64,000 bases of DNA, from positions 5,952,001-6,016,000 of the forward strand of contig AP025576.1 of NCBI GenBank assembly GCA_022845955.1, written 5' to 3'. The notes beneath the pieces are model-generated. The model had not been told where the DNA came from, made no database searches, and worked only from the letters and a program-made list of their open reading frames with translations. Position 1 is the first letter of the stretch, and the number at the start of each line of letters is the position of its first letter. The stretch is from Lachnospiraceae bacterium (GTDB lineage Bacteria; Bacillota; Clostridia; Lachnospirales; Lachnospiraceae). A program made the position numbers and the translations under genes. This document shows, one piece after another, positions 17,505-26,983 of this stretch.

Positions 17505-19979
17505 TTATTCTGCCTCCCGCAGCCTTTCCACCACCGGCCTGCGTGTGAGGAATCGGGTGAGCAGCACCGCCACCGCAAGGGAAACCAGGCACATGACCGC
17601 CAGAAGTATCATACAGCCGGCGGCAAAAATCCCCTTTGAGAAACCGGAAACAAACAGGATAGCTTTTCCCAGCACCGAACAGAAAAAAGCCCCCAGCGGT
17701 ATGGCCGCAAGCACACTGGCCCCGCTCAGCAGCAGCCCTTCCCTGCACAGCATCCACCTCATCTGCTTCCTGGTCATTCCCACAGACTGCATGGCGGCAA
17801 ACTCAATTTTACGCGACAGCACGCCGGTTACCAGGGTATTAACCACGTTGCAGATCCCGATCATGCCGAACACACCGGATAAAAACAGTCCCAGAAGGAT
17901 CATGGAAGCCTTTTCCGACTTTGTCTCTTCTCTTCTTATGACCTTGGATTCTATCGTCAGCTGATAATTAAAGCTGCCCTGCACCGCTTCCTCCACCTGC
18001 TTATATTCTGCTTTTGTCAGCTCCTGTATCCCGTTTGCTTCAAGAACACTCACCATATCCGGATATCCGGAATATATTTCTTTAAATACCATGTCCGGAA
18101 AAGACAGCGCAGCGCTTGCCAGCAGACCCGTAGGAAACGGATTAACCCGCTCCACCACCGCCAGGACTTCGGCTTCTTTATCCACATACTGCTCCATGTC
18201 CGGATCATATACAGATAAATGCAGCACCTGCCCTGCATGAATCATCCCTTGTTCTCTCCGGTTCTGGTTTGTTCCCTGGTTATATATCACATATCTTCCG
18301 GTGGCAAATTTCTCCTCATCCAGGCTGCCTTCCAGGATACGGATATTTTCCTCCTCCAGATGAAGCTTATCCGCAGGAAATCCCCAGATGGAAAGTCGGA
18401 TATCACCATTTTCGGCTTCACTCATCCAGCCGTTCCCCAAATCTTGACATCGAATAAACTCCCCGCGCAGTTCCTCCGTCATTTTTATCTGCCCATACCC
18501 GGCACTGCAGCCGCCCTGTTCGTTGATATCCCAGTCCCTGGCCCGATAATACAGCGCCGTTTCTTTGATAAACGGCAGGCTTTGCAGCTCCTCTATCATT
18601 TCCTGCTTCACAGGCTGATAAGGCTCTTCACTGCCCCAGATCATGGCGTCCTGCCGTACCCGGATGTCGGCGGTGTGGTAACGCTTCACCATATTTTCCA
18701 CATTGTAGCCCATAGGGAGGGTAAAAGCAACCAGGAAAATAATCCCGCTTAAAGCAAAGGATACGGCAGACCACAGCTTTTTCCTTCCCGCTCTTTTTTC
18801 CCGGTACTTAGCCGCCTCCACCGGCGAAATCCGCATGGCAAGGCGGTATGCTTTCCTCCCGCTGATGTACACGGTAAGCAGGGAGAAAAAGGCTGCGGAA
18901 ACAAAAAACATAGGATTTGCCGTATTCTGATAAAAATCTCTGTAATTCGTACCGGCAAGAACCGCCGGCGCAGCCAGCAGCCCCACCAGATAACCTAAAA
19001 TAAGCCCTGCCGATATTCCCACTGCTGTCAGCTGCGCCACCTGCCAGGTGAGAAGGGAGCGGATTTGCTTTCCGGTGGTGCCAATTGTTTTTAACATCCC
19101 GAAAAAGCGGATGTCATTTACCACTGAAATATAGAATATATTATAAATAAGCAAATAGCCGCAGAACATGATCATAATGACAAACAACAGCACCACCAGA
19201 AGATACAGTGCGGTAAAACCATTATCCATCCGATACTGCACGCCCGAAGCACCCACTTTTTCTGCAATATCATATAATTCCCCGGGAACGGTGTCCCTGA
19301 TTTCCCCCTCTTTGAACTTCACATAGATACCGGCCGGCTCCTGCAGCATCTGGGGCGCATACGCTGCGGGAAAAGCCTCAGAAGTATATATTTCTTCATA
19401 CGTGTGAGCCAGCCCTCTGATGGGAGAGGTTACAATTCCCGTAATAGTCACCGGAATTTCCTTTTCTACCTGCTCCCCGTCCTCCCGAATGACGGGATGA
19501 AGCACCAGACTGTCCCCGGTATGCACCGCCTGGCCCAGCCGTTCTGCCATGGTATCGGATATCACGATTTCATCCGCTTCCTGCGGAAAGCGGCCTTCCA
19601 GAAGCTCCACTTTATTTCTTTCATAATATTCCTGCTGGGGTGCCAGAAGGGCTGTCTTGATACCGGCCATTTCCCGGTTATGCAGGCTTCCCACATTACA
19701 ATAAATCACATATGCCGCCCAATCCACCTGGGGCATATCCCTGATTTCCCCATATTTATCCAGATCCGCTTTAATTTCCCCGTCGGCAAGGGGGCCGGGG
19801 GTAATATCCGTGCCCCTGTCTATCGTATCGTAAAAACTGATTCCCACCGTACATACCATAGTAATCAGAAGCGTGGTGAGCATGATGCCCAAAACAGCTG
19901 TCAGGTTCCTGAGCTTATGGGCCTTCATACTCTCCCTGGCAATTTCCTTTACGACCTCCTTGTTGGAATTTTCAAACAT
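17505..19979 (-). CDS. FtsX-like ABC transporter permease (BceB-related)
   Basis: An 824-residue permease. One helix follows the N-terminal RNLTAVLGIMLTTLLITMV segment. A large extracellular region spans about 60-250, and FtsX-type helix sets lie near residues 250-395. After a second single helix (about 430) comes another extracellular region (about 450-690) and a final helix set (about 700-810). This two-unit FtsX layout is that of MacB/BceB-like transporters. The ATG at 19979 overlaps the ATPase gene by 8 bp and avoids a 24-residue non-conserved extension. With the ATPase it probably frees lipid-bound antimicrobial peptides from the membrane. Confidence 0.88.
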   Translation of the reverse strand: MFENSNKEVVKEIARESMKAHKLRNLTAVLGIMLTTLLITMVCTVGISFYDTIDRGTDITPGPLADGEIKADLDKYGEIRDMPQVDWAAYVIYCNVGSLHNREMAGIKTALLAPQQEYYERNKVELLEGRFPQEADEIVISDTMAERLGQAVHTGDSLVLHPVIREDGEQVEKEIPVTITGIVTSPIRGLAHTYEEIYTSEAFPAAYAPQMLQEPAGIYVKFKEGEIRDTVPGELYDIAEKVGASGVQYRMDNGFTALYLLVVLLFVIMIMFCGYLLIYNIFYISVVNDIRFFGMLKTIGTTGKQIRSLLTWQVAQLTAVGISAGLILGYLVGLLAAPAVLAGTNYRDFYQNTANPMFFVSAAFFSLLTVYISGRKAYRLAMRISPVEAAKYREKRAGRKKLWSAVSFALSGIIFLVAFTLPMGYNVENMVKRYHTADIRVRQDAMIWGSEEPYQPVKQEMIEELQSLPFIKETALYYRARDWDINEQGGCSAGYGQIKMTEELRGEFIRCQDLGNGWMSEAENGDIRLSIWGFPADKLHLEEENIRILEGSLDEEKFATGRYVIYNQGTNQNRREQGMIHAGQVLHLSVYDPDMEQYVDKEAEVLAVVERVNPFPTGLLASAALSFPDMVFKEIYSGYPDMVSVLEANGIQELTKAEYKQVEEAVQGSFNYQLTIESKVIRREETKSEKASMILLGLFLSGVFGMIGICNVVNTLVTGVLSRKIEFAAMQSVGMTRKQMRWMLCREGLLLSGASVLAAIPLGAFFCSVLGKAILFVSGFSKGIFAAGCMILLAVMCLVSLAVAVLLTRFLTRRPVVERLREAE

Positions 19980-20652
19980 TAGCCGTCCCTCCCACAATTC
20001 TGCCGTCTTCCATATGGATGGTTCTGTCCGCCAGCTGGGCCACCGCTTCATTATGGGTGATCATAAGGATCGTCTGATGGAATTTGGTGCTTGTCATTTT
20101 CAGAAGTCCCATAACCTCCGCGCTGGTACGGGAATCCAGGTTGCCGGTAGGTTCATCGGCCAGAATCACGGACGGCTTGCTGGCAATCGCCCTGGCTATG
20201 GCAACCCGCTGCTGCTGTCCACCGGACAGCTGGTTAGGGAATACCTTTCTTTTGTCTGCAATTCCCAGAGCCGAGGTAATCCCCCTGATATATTCCTCAT
20301 CCACACGGTTTCCGTCCAGCCGTATGGGGAGAGTAATGTTTTTTTCCACATTCAGTACCGTCACCAGATTATAATTCTGGAAAACAAAACCGATATTCCT
20401 TCTGCGGAATATTGTCAGTTCTTCATCCTTCATGCGGGTAATATCCTGCCCGTCCACAATGACCGTCCCCTCATCGGCGTAATCCAAGCCGCCAAGCAGG
20501 TTGAGAAGTGTGGTTTTGCCGGAACCGGAGGTCCCCACCACCGCTACAAACTCTCCCTTATTTACCGAGAGCTCAACATGATCCACCGCTTTTACCAGAT
20601 TGTCACCGCTGCCGTAGTATTTTACCAGATTTTCCGCTCTTACGATTTCCAT
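19972..20652 (-). CDS. ABC transporter ATP-binding protein (BceA/LolD-like)
   Basis: A 226-residue ATPase of the MacB/LolD/BceA class. Walker A GTSGSGKT is at 40-47, with a Q-loop after VFQNYNLV. The signature is LSGGQQQRVAIARA, Walker B VILADEPTGNLD, and the H-loop is in MITHNEAVA. It is the first gene of a four-gene operon with the FtsX permease, regulator and kinase. It powers the partner permease. The ATG has a GAAAGGAT-type ribosome site 9-14 nt upstream. Confidence 0.93.
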   Translation of the reverse strand: MEIVRAENLVKYYGSGDNLVKAVDHVELSVNKGEFVAVVGTSGSGKTTLLNLLGGLDYADEGTVIVDGQDITRMKDEELTIFRRRNIGFVFQNYNLVTVLNVEKNITLPIRLDGNRVDEEYIRGITSALGIADKRKVFPNQLSGGQQQRVAIARAIASKPSVILADEPTGNLDSRTSAEVMGLLKMTSTKFHQTILMITHNEAVAQLADRTIHMEDGRIVGGTANV

Positions 20653-20808
20653 TCGTCCTGTATCCTTTCTTTTCGGCTTCCCCGCCGCAGCTGAAACCAG
20701 ATAATGGCAGAGTAGTAGCCTTACTCAGATATACCTTAGCATATGCTTCTTACAATCCGGTAACAAACAGGAAAGGATGAGTTGCTTTCCTGCATAATAC
20801 CTAAATGG

Positions 20809-20880
20809 GTGCAGATAAGAAGAGTGGTGCCGCCAGGGCAAAGGTTCCCACCCTGGCAGCACCCACTCTTTTATCTGCAT
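20809..20880. repeat. long imperfect hairpin, 72 bp
   Basis: Arms of about 28-30 bp (starting GTGCAGATAAGAAGAG, ending CTCTTTTATCTGCAT) are complementary apart from two single-base bulges and a C-T mismatch, around a 12-nt loop. It lies 19 bp past the small ORF that ends the split ABC operon and before the Bce operon. It may end transcription on the minus strand, though no clear U-tract follows. Its ends resemble those of the foldback element at 48391-48645. Confidence 0.8.
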
Positions 20881-20898
20881 CTTGTCCAGCTATCTATT

Positions 20899-21075
20899 TT
20901 ACTGCATACCTGGCTGCAGTTTTATCCGTGTATAATATTCTTTGTCATTTATATGGTGGATATATGCCCCGTTGTTTTCCGCAACCACCAGCGCTTCTGC
21001 CCGTTCATATCCGCGGTCTGCGCCTATATATGGAACCATTTCCACAAACTTCAGGTTTCCTCTTCCTTCAGCCAT
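20899..21075 (-). CDS. small hypothetical protein, 58 aa
   Basis: An open frame of 58 codons starting ATG GCT GAA with a GAAAGGAT site upstream, 36 bp past the merR stop and on the same strand. The protein begins MAEGRGNLKF, contains IGADRGYERAEALVVAENNG and ends KLQPGMQ. It is soluble, acidic to neutral, and has no cysteine or membrane helix. I do not recognise a family. Codon use looks native and the frame is intact, so it is probably the last gene of the split ABC/MerR operon. It might instead be the tail of a longer lost gene. Confidence 0.5.
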   Translation of the reverse strand: MAEGRGNLKFVEMVPYIGADRGYERAEALVVAENNGAYIHHINDKEYYTRIKLQPGMQ

Positions 21076-21111
21076 ATCAATGATATCCTTTCTTTTTTAT
21101 TCCTGGATCAT

Positions 21112-21582
21112 TTATAACCAGACCGCTTCACTTAGCACACTTTGTGCCTGTAAATCTTCTACACATACCATTTTTACCAACATCCACGCACGTTCCTCTC
21201 TGCTTAATTCGTCAAGCTTGGTTACCGGCCGGGAAGCGGACATACGGGTAATAATGGTATCGATGGCACTGATTTTATTTTCAGCAGAAAAAACGATATT
21301 CTGCCATGACATTTTTTTATGGACAAGAGCTTCCATAAATTTTTCATTCTCCATACCGCCATCCAATAACCTTTTAATCTCTGCCAATGAAAACCCAAGT
21401 TGCTTGAGTTCAAGAACTGCATCTAATTGCTGTACCTGATCGGCAGAATAATAACGGTATTTTGTCTTTGGATCAACTTTTACAGGCTTGATAATTCCCA
21501 TTTTTTCATAAATGCGTATAGCCTTCACCGACACATTAAAAAATCCCGCAATTTCACCAATACGCAATAAATTGTCATCCAT
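21112..21582 (-). CDS. MerR-family transcriptional regulator
   Basis: A 156-residue regulator. The N-terminal MerR helix-turn-helix and wing are clear: LRIGEIAGFFNVSVKAIRIYEK, then YRYYSADQVQQLDAV. A dimerising helix follows. The short C-terminal part (about 85-156) has no cysteine cluster for metal and no GyrI drug-binding domain. The gene overlaps the end of the second ABC membrane subunit by 8 bp. The operon promoter at 24146-24176 has the 19-bp spacer expected for MerR activation, so autogenous control is likely. Confidence 0.92.
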   Translation of the reverse strand: MDDNLLRIGEIAGFFNVSVKAIRIYEKMGIIKPVKVDPKTKYRYYSADQVQQLDAVLELKQLGFSLAEIKRLLDGGMENEKFMEALVHKKMSWQNIVFSAENKISAIDTIITRMSASRPVTKLDELSREERAWMLVKMVCVEDLQAQSVLSEAVWL

Positions 21583-22546
21583 CTGAATCCTCCGTTTTTT
21601 CGTACATTGTTTGATTGATACGGTGTATACCCGCCATGCTTGTCTGTATGGAAATCAGACAATTTATCAGCATATTAGCCCCTGTTATGACACCGAGACG
21701 ATATTGAAAAGCGGCAGTCAAATCACCAAATGTCAAATGTCCTGCCGCAATCTTGCTGCCGCTGACCAGGAGCAAGACTAAATACCCGCTCAGCCCGAAA
21801 GGCAGAATAGCAAGGGCGGCATTCAAAGCGTGCCGTTTCCATAATTTCATTTTTGTACGCAGCAATTCCAGGCTGCTTTTTTCAAATCTTTTCATCAGGT
21901 AATCCTGTCCGTCATAAATAAGGGCAATAGCATTGCAGGTAATCAGGGCGGACAGTTCCTCTGTGTTCCGGGCAGCAGCCTCCAGAGCCTTTTTGTTAAG
22001 TCCCGTCATAGCACTTCCAACAAAAAGCTGGCTGATATAAACGTGAGGAACTGCAAATACCAGGACCCATCCGAACACGCAGGGATTGATAATCCACAGA
22101 ATAACAGCCGATACCAATATCCGCAAAATCGCGTTGACTGCATGAGGCAGATGAATCGGTTGGGAAAATGGCATTTGCACATCAGTGTTCAGCCGTGTCA
22201 GCCACTCCCCCTGCGTTTCCTCTTCCATACGCTCATAGGAAAGTTTGGAAATTTTCTGAAATAACTTAACTCTTAACCGGCTTTCCATCCGTACAACAAA
22301 AGACGAATAAATACCCCAGACAATTCCATTATACAGAAAAATACAAAGTCCGGCGGCCATAAAAGTAAAGCATACAACATGCAATCGCCCTGCGTCGTTT
22401 TGTTCAACCGCATTGAATGCATTCTGCAAATAAGCCGCCTGTATCACGGTCATACATAAATCAACCGGTGAACGCAGGATAAGCAGGATGGCAAACCGTT
22501 TCCCGCCACCAGTGATTTTCAGCAGCTTTTTCAGTTCATACCACAT
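21575..22546 (-). CDS. ABC exporter membrane subunit, TMD only (second)
   Basis: A 323-residue protein containing only the type I exporter transmembrane domain: six predicted helices (near residues 20-40, 55-80, 130-150, 155-175, 235-255 and 265-290 after the early segment). The intracellular loop region RMEEETQGEWLTRLNTDV matches exporter coupling helices. No Walker motifs are present; the frame ends soon after the sixth helix. The ATG at 22546 overlaps the ATPase gene by 11 bp. It should pair with the first TMD subunit (23155-24123) and the shared ATPase. Confidence 0.85.
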   Translation of the reverse strand: MWYELKKLLKITGGGKRFAILLILRSPVDLCMTVIQAAYLQNAFNAVEQNDAGRLHVVCFTFMAAGLCIFLYNGIVWGIYSSFVVRMESRLRVKLFQKISKLSYERMEEETQGEWLTRLNTDVQMPFSQPIHLPHAVNAILRILVSAVILWIINPCVFGWVLVFAVPHVYISQLFVGSAMTGLNKKALEAAARNTEELSALITCNAIALIYDGQDYLMKRFEKSSLELLRTKMKLWKRHALNAALAILPFGLSGYLVLLLVSGSKIAAGHLTFGDLTAAFQYRLGVITGANMLINCLISIQTSMAGIHRINQTMYEKTEDSDG

Positions 22547-23174
22547 GCAGATGCCCTCCTTCAAGCCGTAGAATACGGCTGCAACCGGAAAGCCTCTCCA
22601 TTTGGTGGGAAACGTGCAGAACGGTTCTGCCCTTTGTTAAGCCGGTTAATGCATTCATCACGGCTGTGCCCGTGCCCCCGTCAAGTGCGGAGGTGGGTTC
22701 ATCCAGCAGAACTACAGGCGCATTTTTGGCAATGGCCCGGGCAATGGCAATACGCTGTGCCTGACCGCCGGATACCTGACTTCCCCGTTCACCCACCGAT
22801 GTATCAAGCCCATCCGGCAAACCCGAAATCCAGCCGGAGAGCTGCGCCAACTCGCAGGCATGATATAATACGGCATCCTCCATCGCATGGCCGCATGAGA
22901 TATTATCCCGGATACTGGCCGGAAAAAGCATTGCATTCTGCATTACCATGGCAACATTTCTACGCCGCCCGGCCGAGGATTGTGAGCCGCCGATGTCAAT
23001 ACTGCCATTTTGTACTTCATACAGTCCGCTTATTAATTTTAACAAAGTGCTTTTGCCGCCTCCGCTCACGCCGACAATACCCACGGTTTCCCCAGATTTT
23101 ATTGTCAGGTTTATGTTGTCAAGCACTCGTTTCCCACCATATGAAAACTTTAGATTATCGATAACTATTTTCAT
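22536..23174 (-). CDS. ABC exporter ATPase subunit, NBD only
   Basis: A 212-residue stand-alone nucleotide-binding domain of exporter type. Walker A is VGVSGGGKST, the signature VSGGQAQRIAIARA follows DTSVGERGSQ (an X-loop found in exporters, not importers), Walker B is VVLLDEPTSALD, and the H-loop is HVSHQ. It lies between two TMD-only genes, overlapping both (20 bp and 11 bp). Most bacterial exporters of this type fuse TMD and NBD; here they are separated, with one ATPase for two membrane subunits. Confidence 0.9.
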   Translation of the reverse strand: MKIVIDNLKFSYGGKRVLDNINLTIKSGETVGIVGVSGGGKSTLLKLISGLYEVQNGSIDIGGSQSSAGRRRNVAMVMQNAMLFPASIRDNISCGHAMEDAVLYHACELAQLSGWISGLPDGLDTSVGERGSQVSGGQAQRIAIARAIAKNAPVVLLDEPTSALDGGTGTAVMNALTGLTKGRTVLHVSHQMERLSGCSRILRLEGGHLHVV

Positions 23175-24123
23175 GGCGCCCTTCCCTCCCGTCCAGAAGA
23201 ATTTTCGGGGATAAGAGTTTCATATGAACCGAAAATTGCCGGAATGATGCAATAATCCCCGGCATATTCATCATCACGCCCGACACGTTCCCTGACAGGT
23301 TCAGGAAAACATACAATGTACCAAGGGCCAATGTGCCTTCCATCACCATACCGCCCCCGATAAATAACATGAGCATAAGCGGTATGCTGCTTAACAGGCC
23401 GGATAATGACATAAGACGCGCCCGTAATTTTTCAACTTTTACCGTCTGCTGTTCCCATTTCAGGACTTCCCTGTTGTATTTTACAAGCATCATATCCGCT
23501 GCGTCATAGAGACGTATTATGGGAAACAACGTTAATAAGGTATCCGCGTATTTATTCATCCTCCCTTTGGCCTGTTGGCTGCGCAAGGCGGCATTGCTGA
23601 TAATCCTGCTTGTATAAAAAACATAAATCATAATGGCAATGACCGGCAGATTTACCGCCAATGTCAGTCTTACGTTTAGGATTAACAGCCACGCGAACGA
23701 AAAAAGGAAAGTTATGCCATCGTTTACCAACTGAAATAAATTACCGCTTATATATCCCGAAACGTCAGAAATCTCATTTTGCAGTTTTGATAGCTGCTCC
23801 CCTGTGTTCAGGCGCTCCATTTGAGACAAAGGCAGTGATGAAAAGTACCTGGCATAACCCATGCGTAAATCATGGATCAGAATTTCACAAGTTAATCCGG
23901 TAACATATGTTTTTATATAATTAGCAGCACACAGTACAAGCATAATAACAACTGCACCTACAATAACATCCGGCGATACGTTCTTCCCTTTGCTTATTAT
24001 GTTTATAATATCACCCAGCAGTAAATTCCATCCTAATGTAACAGCCGCAGCTAATCCGCTTACGGCGAGCGCAGTAAGTGTCAGAAGATCATGCTTTTTT
24101 AACAATTGTGCGAGTATATGCAT
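23155..24123 (-). CDS. ABC exporter membrane subunit, TMD only (first)
   Basis: A 322-residue transmembrane domain of an exporter, with six helices (first about 13-38, last about 265-290). The coupling region MERLNTGEQLSKLQNEISDVSGYIS is characteristic of ABC_membrane exporters. It lacks an ATPase domain and ends with a short charged tail overlapping the ATPase gene. First gene of the split-exporter operon; the ATG at 24123 is preceded by GGGAGATGA. The substrate is unknown; peptide or drug export is plausible from the family and from MerR control. Confidence 0.85.
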   Translation of the reverse strand: MHILAQLLKKHDLLTLTALAVSGLAAAVTLGWNLLLGDIINIISKGKNVSPDVIVGAVVIMLVLCAANYIKTYVTGLTCEILIHDLRMGYARYFSSLPLSQMERLNTGEQLSKLQNEISDVSGYISGNLFQLVNDGITFLFSFAWLLILNVRLTLAVNLPVIAIMIYVFYTSRIISNAALRSQQAKGRMNKYADTLLTLFPIIRLYDAADMMLVKYNREVLKWEQQTVKVEKLRARLMSLSGLLSSIPLMLMLFIGGGMVMEGTLALGTLYVFLNLSGNVSGVMMNMPGIIASFRQFSVHMKLLSPKILLDGREGRHENSYR

Positions 24124-24145
24124 TGGCTCATCTCCCTTTGAAAAT

Positions 24146-24176
24146 AGTATAAACTATGTCCCAAAGGCAGAGTCAA
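24146..24176 (-). promoter_or_regulatory. MerR-type promoter (19-bp spacer) of the split ABC operon
   Basis: On the minus strand, TTGACT (24171-24176), exactly 19 bp, then TATACT (24146-24151). The spacer (CTCTGCCTTTGGGACATAG) is an imperfect dyad, with CT.TG.C matching G.CA.AG. Overlong spacers with a central dyad are the hallmark of promoters that MerR proteins activate by DNA distortion, and a merR gene is in the same operon. Confidence 0.75.
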
Positions 24177-24238
24177 CAGGTATTCCGAAAGAAGGAATAT
24201 CCATTTTATCAATGATACCATAGATCAACTTCTCTGTA

Positions 24239-26983
24239 TCATAAAAGTTCCCCATACCGTCTCACATAGAATTTCTTGGCCGCCGTTGCCAGGAGCATAT
24301 AGCATATCACAATCACTCCCAGCAAGACGAAATATACGGCAGGCAAGTCCGCCAGCCCAATAGCTTTTCCGAACGGTGTGAACGGAATCGCCGTAAGCCC
24401 TGCGATACCCGCAAAAGTGAGAAGCGTAACCGGCAGGGATGCCCGGCTCTGGAGGAACGGAATTTTCTGCGTCCGTATCATATGAATTACAAGCGTCTGG
24501 CTCCACATGGATTCCACGAACCAGCCCGCCTGGAATACGGCGGTAAACAGCATCCGTGCGGCGGGATCCGTAATCTGATGATAATACAGCCCGCCGCTCA
24601 CCGCCGGGCAGATAACAAAATACATCAGCAGGAAAGTCAGGATATCAAAGACGGAACTCACCGGCCCTATGATCAGCATGAACCTCCCCAGGTCAGAAGC
24701 ATCCCAGGCGCGGGGTCTTTTCAGGAATTCCTCATCCACGTTGTCCCAGGGGATAGCCGTACAGGAGATATCATAGATCAGGTTCAGCAGAATCAGCTGG
24801 ATGGAAGCCATGGGAAGGAACGGAAGAAACGCACTGGCCGCCAAAACGGAAAACATATTTCCAAAATTGGAAGATGCCGTCATCTTGATATACTTAATCA
24901 TATTTCCATAGATTTTTCTGCCTTCCCGGATGCCGTCCTCCAGAACCAGCAAATCTTTATTCAAAAGCACCACATCGGCACTTTCCCTGGCAATATCCAC
25001 CGCCGTATCCACGGATATCCCGGCATCCGACACTTTCATAGCAGCCGCGTCGTTGATCCCGTCTCCCATATATCCCACCACGTGGCCGTTTCCCCGGAGT
25101 ACCTTCACGACCCTCGCCTTCTGCTCCGGAGACAGCTTTGCAAATACCGCTGTTTTTTCAGCTTCCCCGGCCAGCTGCTCATCCGTCATGGCCTCCAAAT
25201 CCGTACCGGTGAGAATATGTGCCGTATCCATCCCCACCTGGGCGCATACCGAACAGGTTACCCTCTCGTTATCCCCTGTCAGGATTTTTACCCCCACGCC
25301 GCAGTCACGCAGCGCCTTCAGCGCGGCAGCCGTTGTTTCCTTGGGCGGATCCAGAAACGCCAGATATCCCATCAATACCATATCCGCTTCATCCTGCACG
25401 GAAAAAGCCCCTGCAGGTGCCGGATTCGTTTTCTGTGCCACAGCAATCACCCGGAGTCCCTTGGCATTGTACTCCGCGGCCTGCCGTAAGATCCCGGCCT
25501 TTCTCTGCCCCGTCAAAGGAAGGATTTCCCCCCGGTAATCCACATAAGCAGAGATTTCCAGCATTTCTTCCACCGCCCCTTTGGTTATCATCTGGGTTTT
25601 CCCCCTTTTATCCGTGACTACCACGCTCATCCTGCGGCGTTCAAAATCAAAAGGAATCTCATCCGTTTTGGTATACTCTTTTTCCAATTCTTCCGGTGAG
25701 CCGTTTCCTCCGGCCAGCTCCCCGGCTTTTTCCATAATTGCGATATCCATCAGGTTTTTTAAGCCCGTCTGGTAATAGCTGTTCAAAAAGGCATGACGCA
25801 GTACTCTTTCGTCCTCCTGCCCCGCAAGGTTCCGGTGATATTCCAGCACCACCTTATCCCGGGTCAACGTACCGGTTTTATCCGTGCAGAGTATATCCAT
25901 GGCTCCCATATTCTGGATGGCGTTCAAATTACGGATGACCACTTTTTTGGATGACATAGCCGCCGCACCCTTGGCAAGACAGGTGGTCACTATCATGGGG
26001 AGCATTTCCGGGGTAAGCCCTACGGCGATGGAAATAGCGAATAACGCCGCATTCATCCAGTTCCCTTTTGTAAACCCATTCAGGAAAAGCACAACAGGAA
26101 CCATACATAACATAAAACGGATTAAAATCAGGGATACCGAATTCACCCCTTTTTCAAACGAAGTTTTTCCGCTTTGTTCCGTCAGCGCACCTGCCATACT
26201 TCCCAGCAGGGTACCGTCCCCTGTTGCGGCAACAATCCCTCTGCCGCTTCCGCTGATTACATTACTCCCCATAAAAGCCAGATTTGCATATTCCGTCAAA
26301 GCCCGTTCCTTCCGGTCCGCTCCTGCCCGTTTTTCCACCGGCTCGCTCTCTCCGGTAAGCGCGGACTGGCTGATAAATAAGTCCTTGGCGGCAAGCAATA
26401 CGATGTCAGCAGGAAGCATATCCCCCGCCGAAACCTGTACCACATCCCCTACTACCAGTTCCTCCATGGGGATTTCCTCCGTAATAGGCCTCCCCTTTTC
26501 CCCGATACGTGTAACGGCGGCAGTGGAACGTATCATTTCCGATAACTTTTCCGCAGCATTACCGCTTTTTGTTTCCTGTGCAAAACGGAGCAGTCCGGAA
26601 ATCAATACCATCGCCGCGATAATGCCTACCGTAACCCCATTCTTTTCCCCCTGCTGCGCCAGAATAATATCCGTATATGCGGATACCCCCGCAAGGACAA
26701 GAAGAATGGCAGTAAACGGATTTATAAAAGCATGGAAAATACGGTGTGCCAGTGAATTTTCCGTTCCCCCGGACACCACATTCCGGCCATATTTCCTGCG
26801 GGAATTTTCCACCCTGCCGGTTTCCATCCCCTCTACCGAGCTTTCCAGAAAGGAGCATATCTCCTCCTGCGTATGGCCGGCGCCATACAGCAGCCTCGCT
26901 GCGGATTGTTCTCTTACACTTCTTCTGCTATCCTCCTTTTCTCCGATGTTACGGAAAAAAATAAATGTTCTGATACTTCTCAT
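24239..26983 (-). CDS. mgtA: Mg2+-importing P-type ATPase
   Basis: A 914-residue P-type ATPase of the MgtA/MgtB group. It shows TGES (210-213, actuator), the phosphorylated D368 in CTDKTGTLT, KILTGDNERVT and GDGINDAAAMK (hinge), with about ten membrane helices. The intramembrane sequence GLTPEMLPMI is diagnostic for the Mg2+ subgroup. Length is normal. It lies downstream of an M-box riboswitch with terminator and a possible leader peptide, so expression should rise in low Mg2+. The start has GGAGG 6 nt upstream. Confidence 0.95.
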   Translation of the reverse strand: MRSIRTFIFFRNIGEKEDSRRSVREQSAARLLYGAGHTQEEICSFLESSVEGMETGRVENSRRKYGRNVVSGGTENSLAHRIFHAFINPFTAILLVLAGVSAYTDIILAQQGEKNGVTVGIIAAMVLISGLLRFAQETKSGNAAEKLSEMIRSTAAVTRIGEKGRPITEEIPMEELVVGDVVQVSAGDMLPADIVLLAAKDLFISQSALTGESEPVEKRAGADRKERALTEYANLAFMGSNVISGSGRGIVAATGDGTLLGSMAGALTEQSGKTSFEKGVNSVSLILIRFMLCMVPVVLFLNGFTKGNWMNAALFAISIAVGLTPEMLPMIVTTCLAKGAAAMSSKKVVIRNLNAIQNMGAMDILCTDKTGTLTRDKVVLEYHRNLAGQEDERVLRHAFLNSYYQTGLKNLMDIAIMEKAGELAGGNGSPEELEKEYTKTDEIPFDFERRRMSVVVTDKRGKTQMITKGAVEEMLEISAYVDYRGEILPLTGQRKAGILRQAAEYNAKGLRVIAVAQKTNPAPAGAFSVQDEADMVLMGYLAFLDPPKETTAAALKALRDCGVGVKILTGDNERVTCSVCAQVGMDTAHILTGTDLEAMTDEQLAGEAEKTAVFAKLSPEQKARVVKVLRGNGHVVGYMGDGINDAAAMKVSDAGISVDTAVDIARESADVVLLNKDLLVLEDGIREGRKIYGNMIKYIKMTASSNFGNMFSVLAASAFLPFLPMASIQLILLNLIYDISCTAIPWDNVDEEFLKRPRAWDASDLGRFMLIIGPVSSVFDILTFLLMYFVICPAVSGGLYYHQITDPAARMLFTAVFQAGWFVESMWSQTLVIHMIRTQKIPFLQSRASLPVTLLTFAGIAGLTAIPFTPFGKAIGLADLPAVYFVLLGVIVICYMLLATAAKKFYVRRYGELL

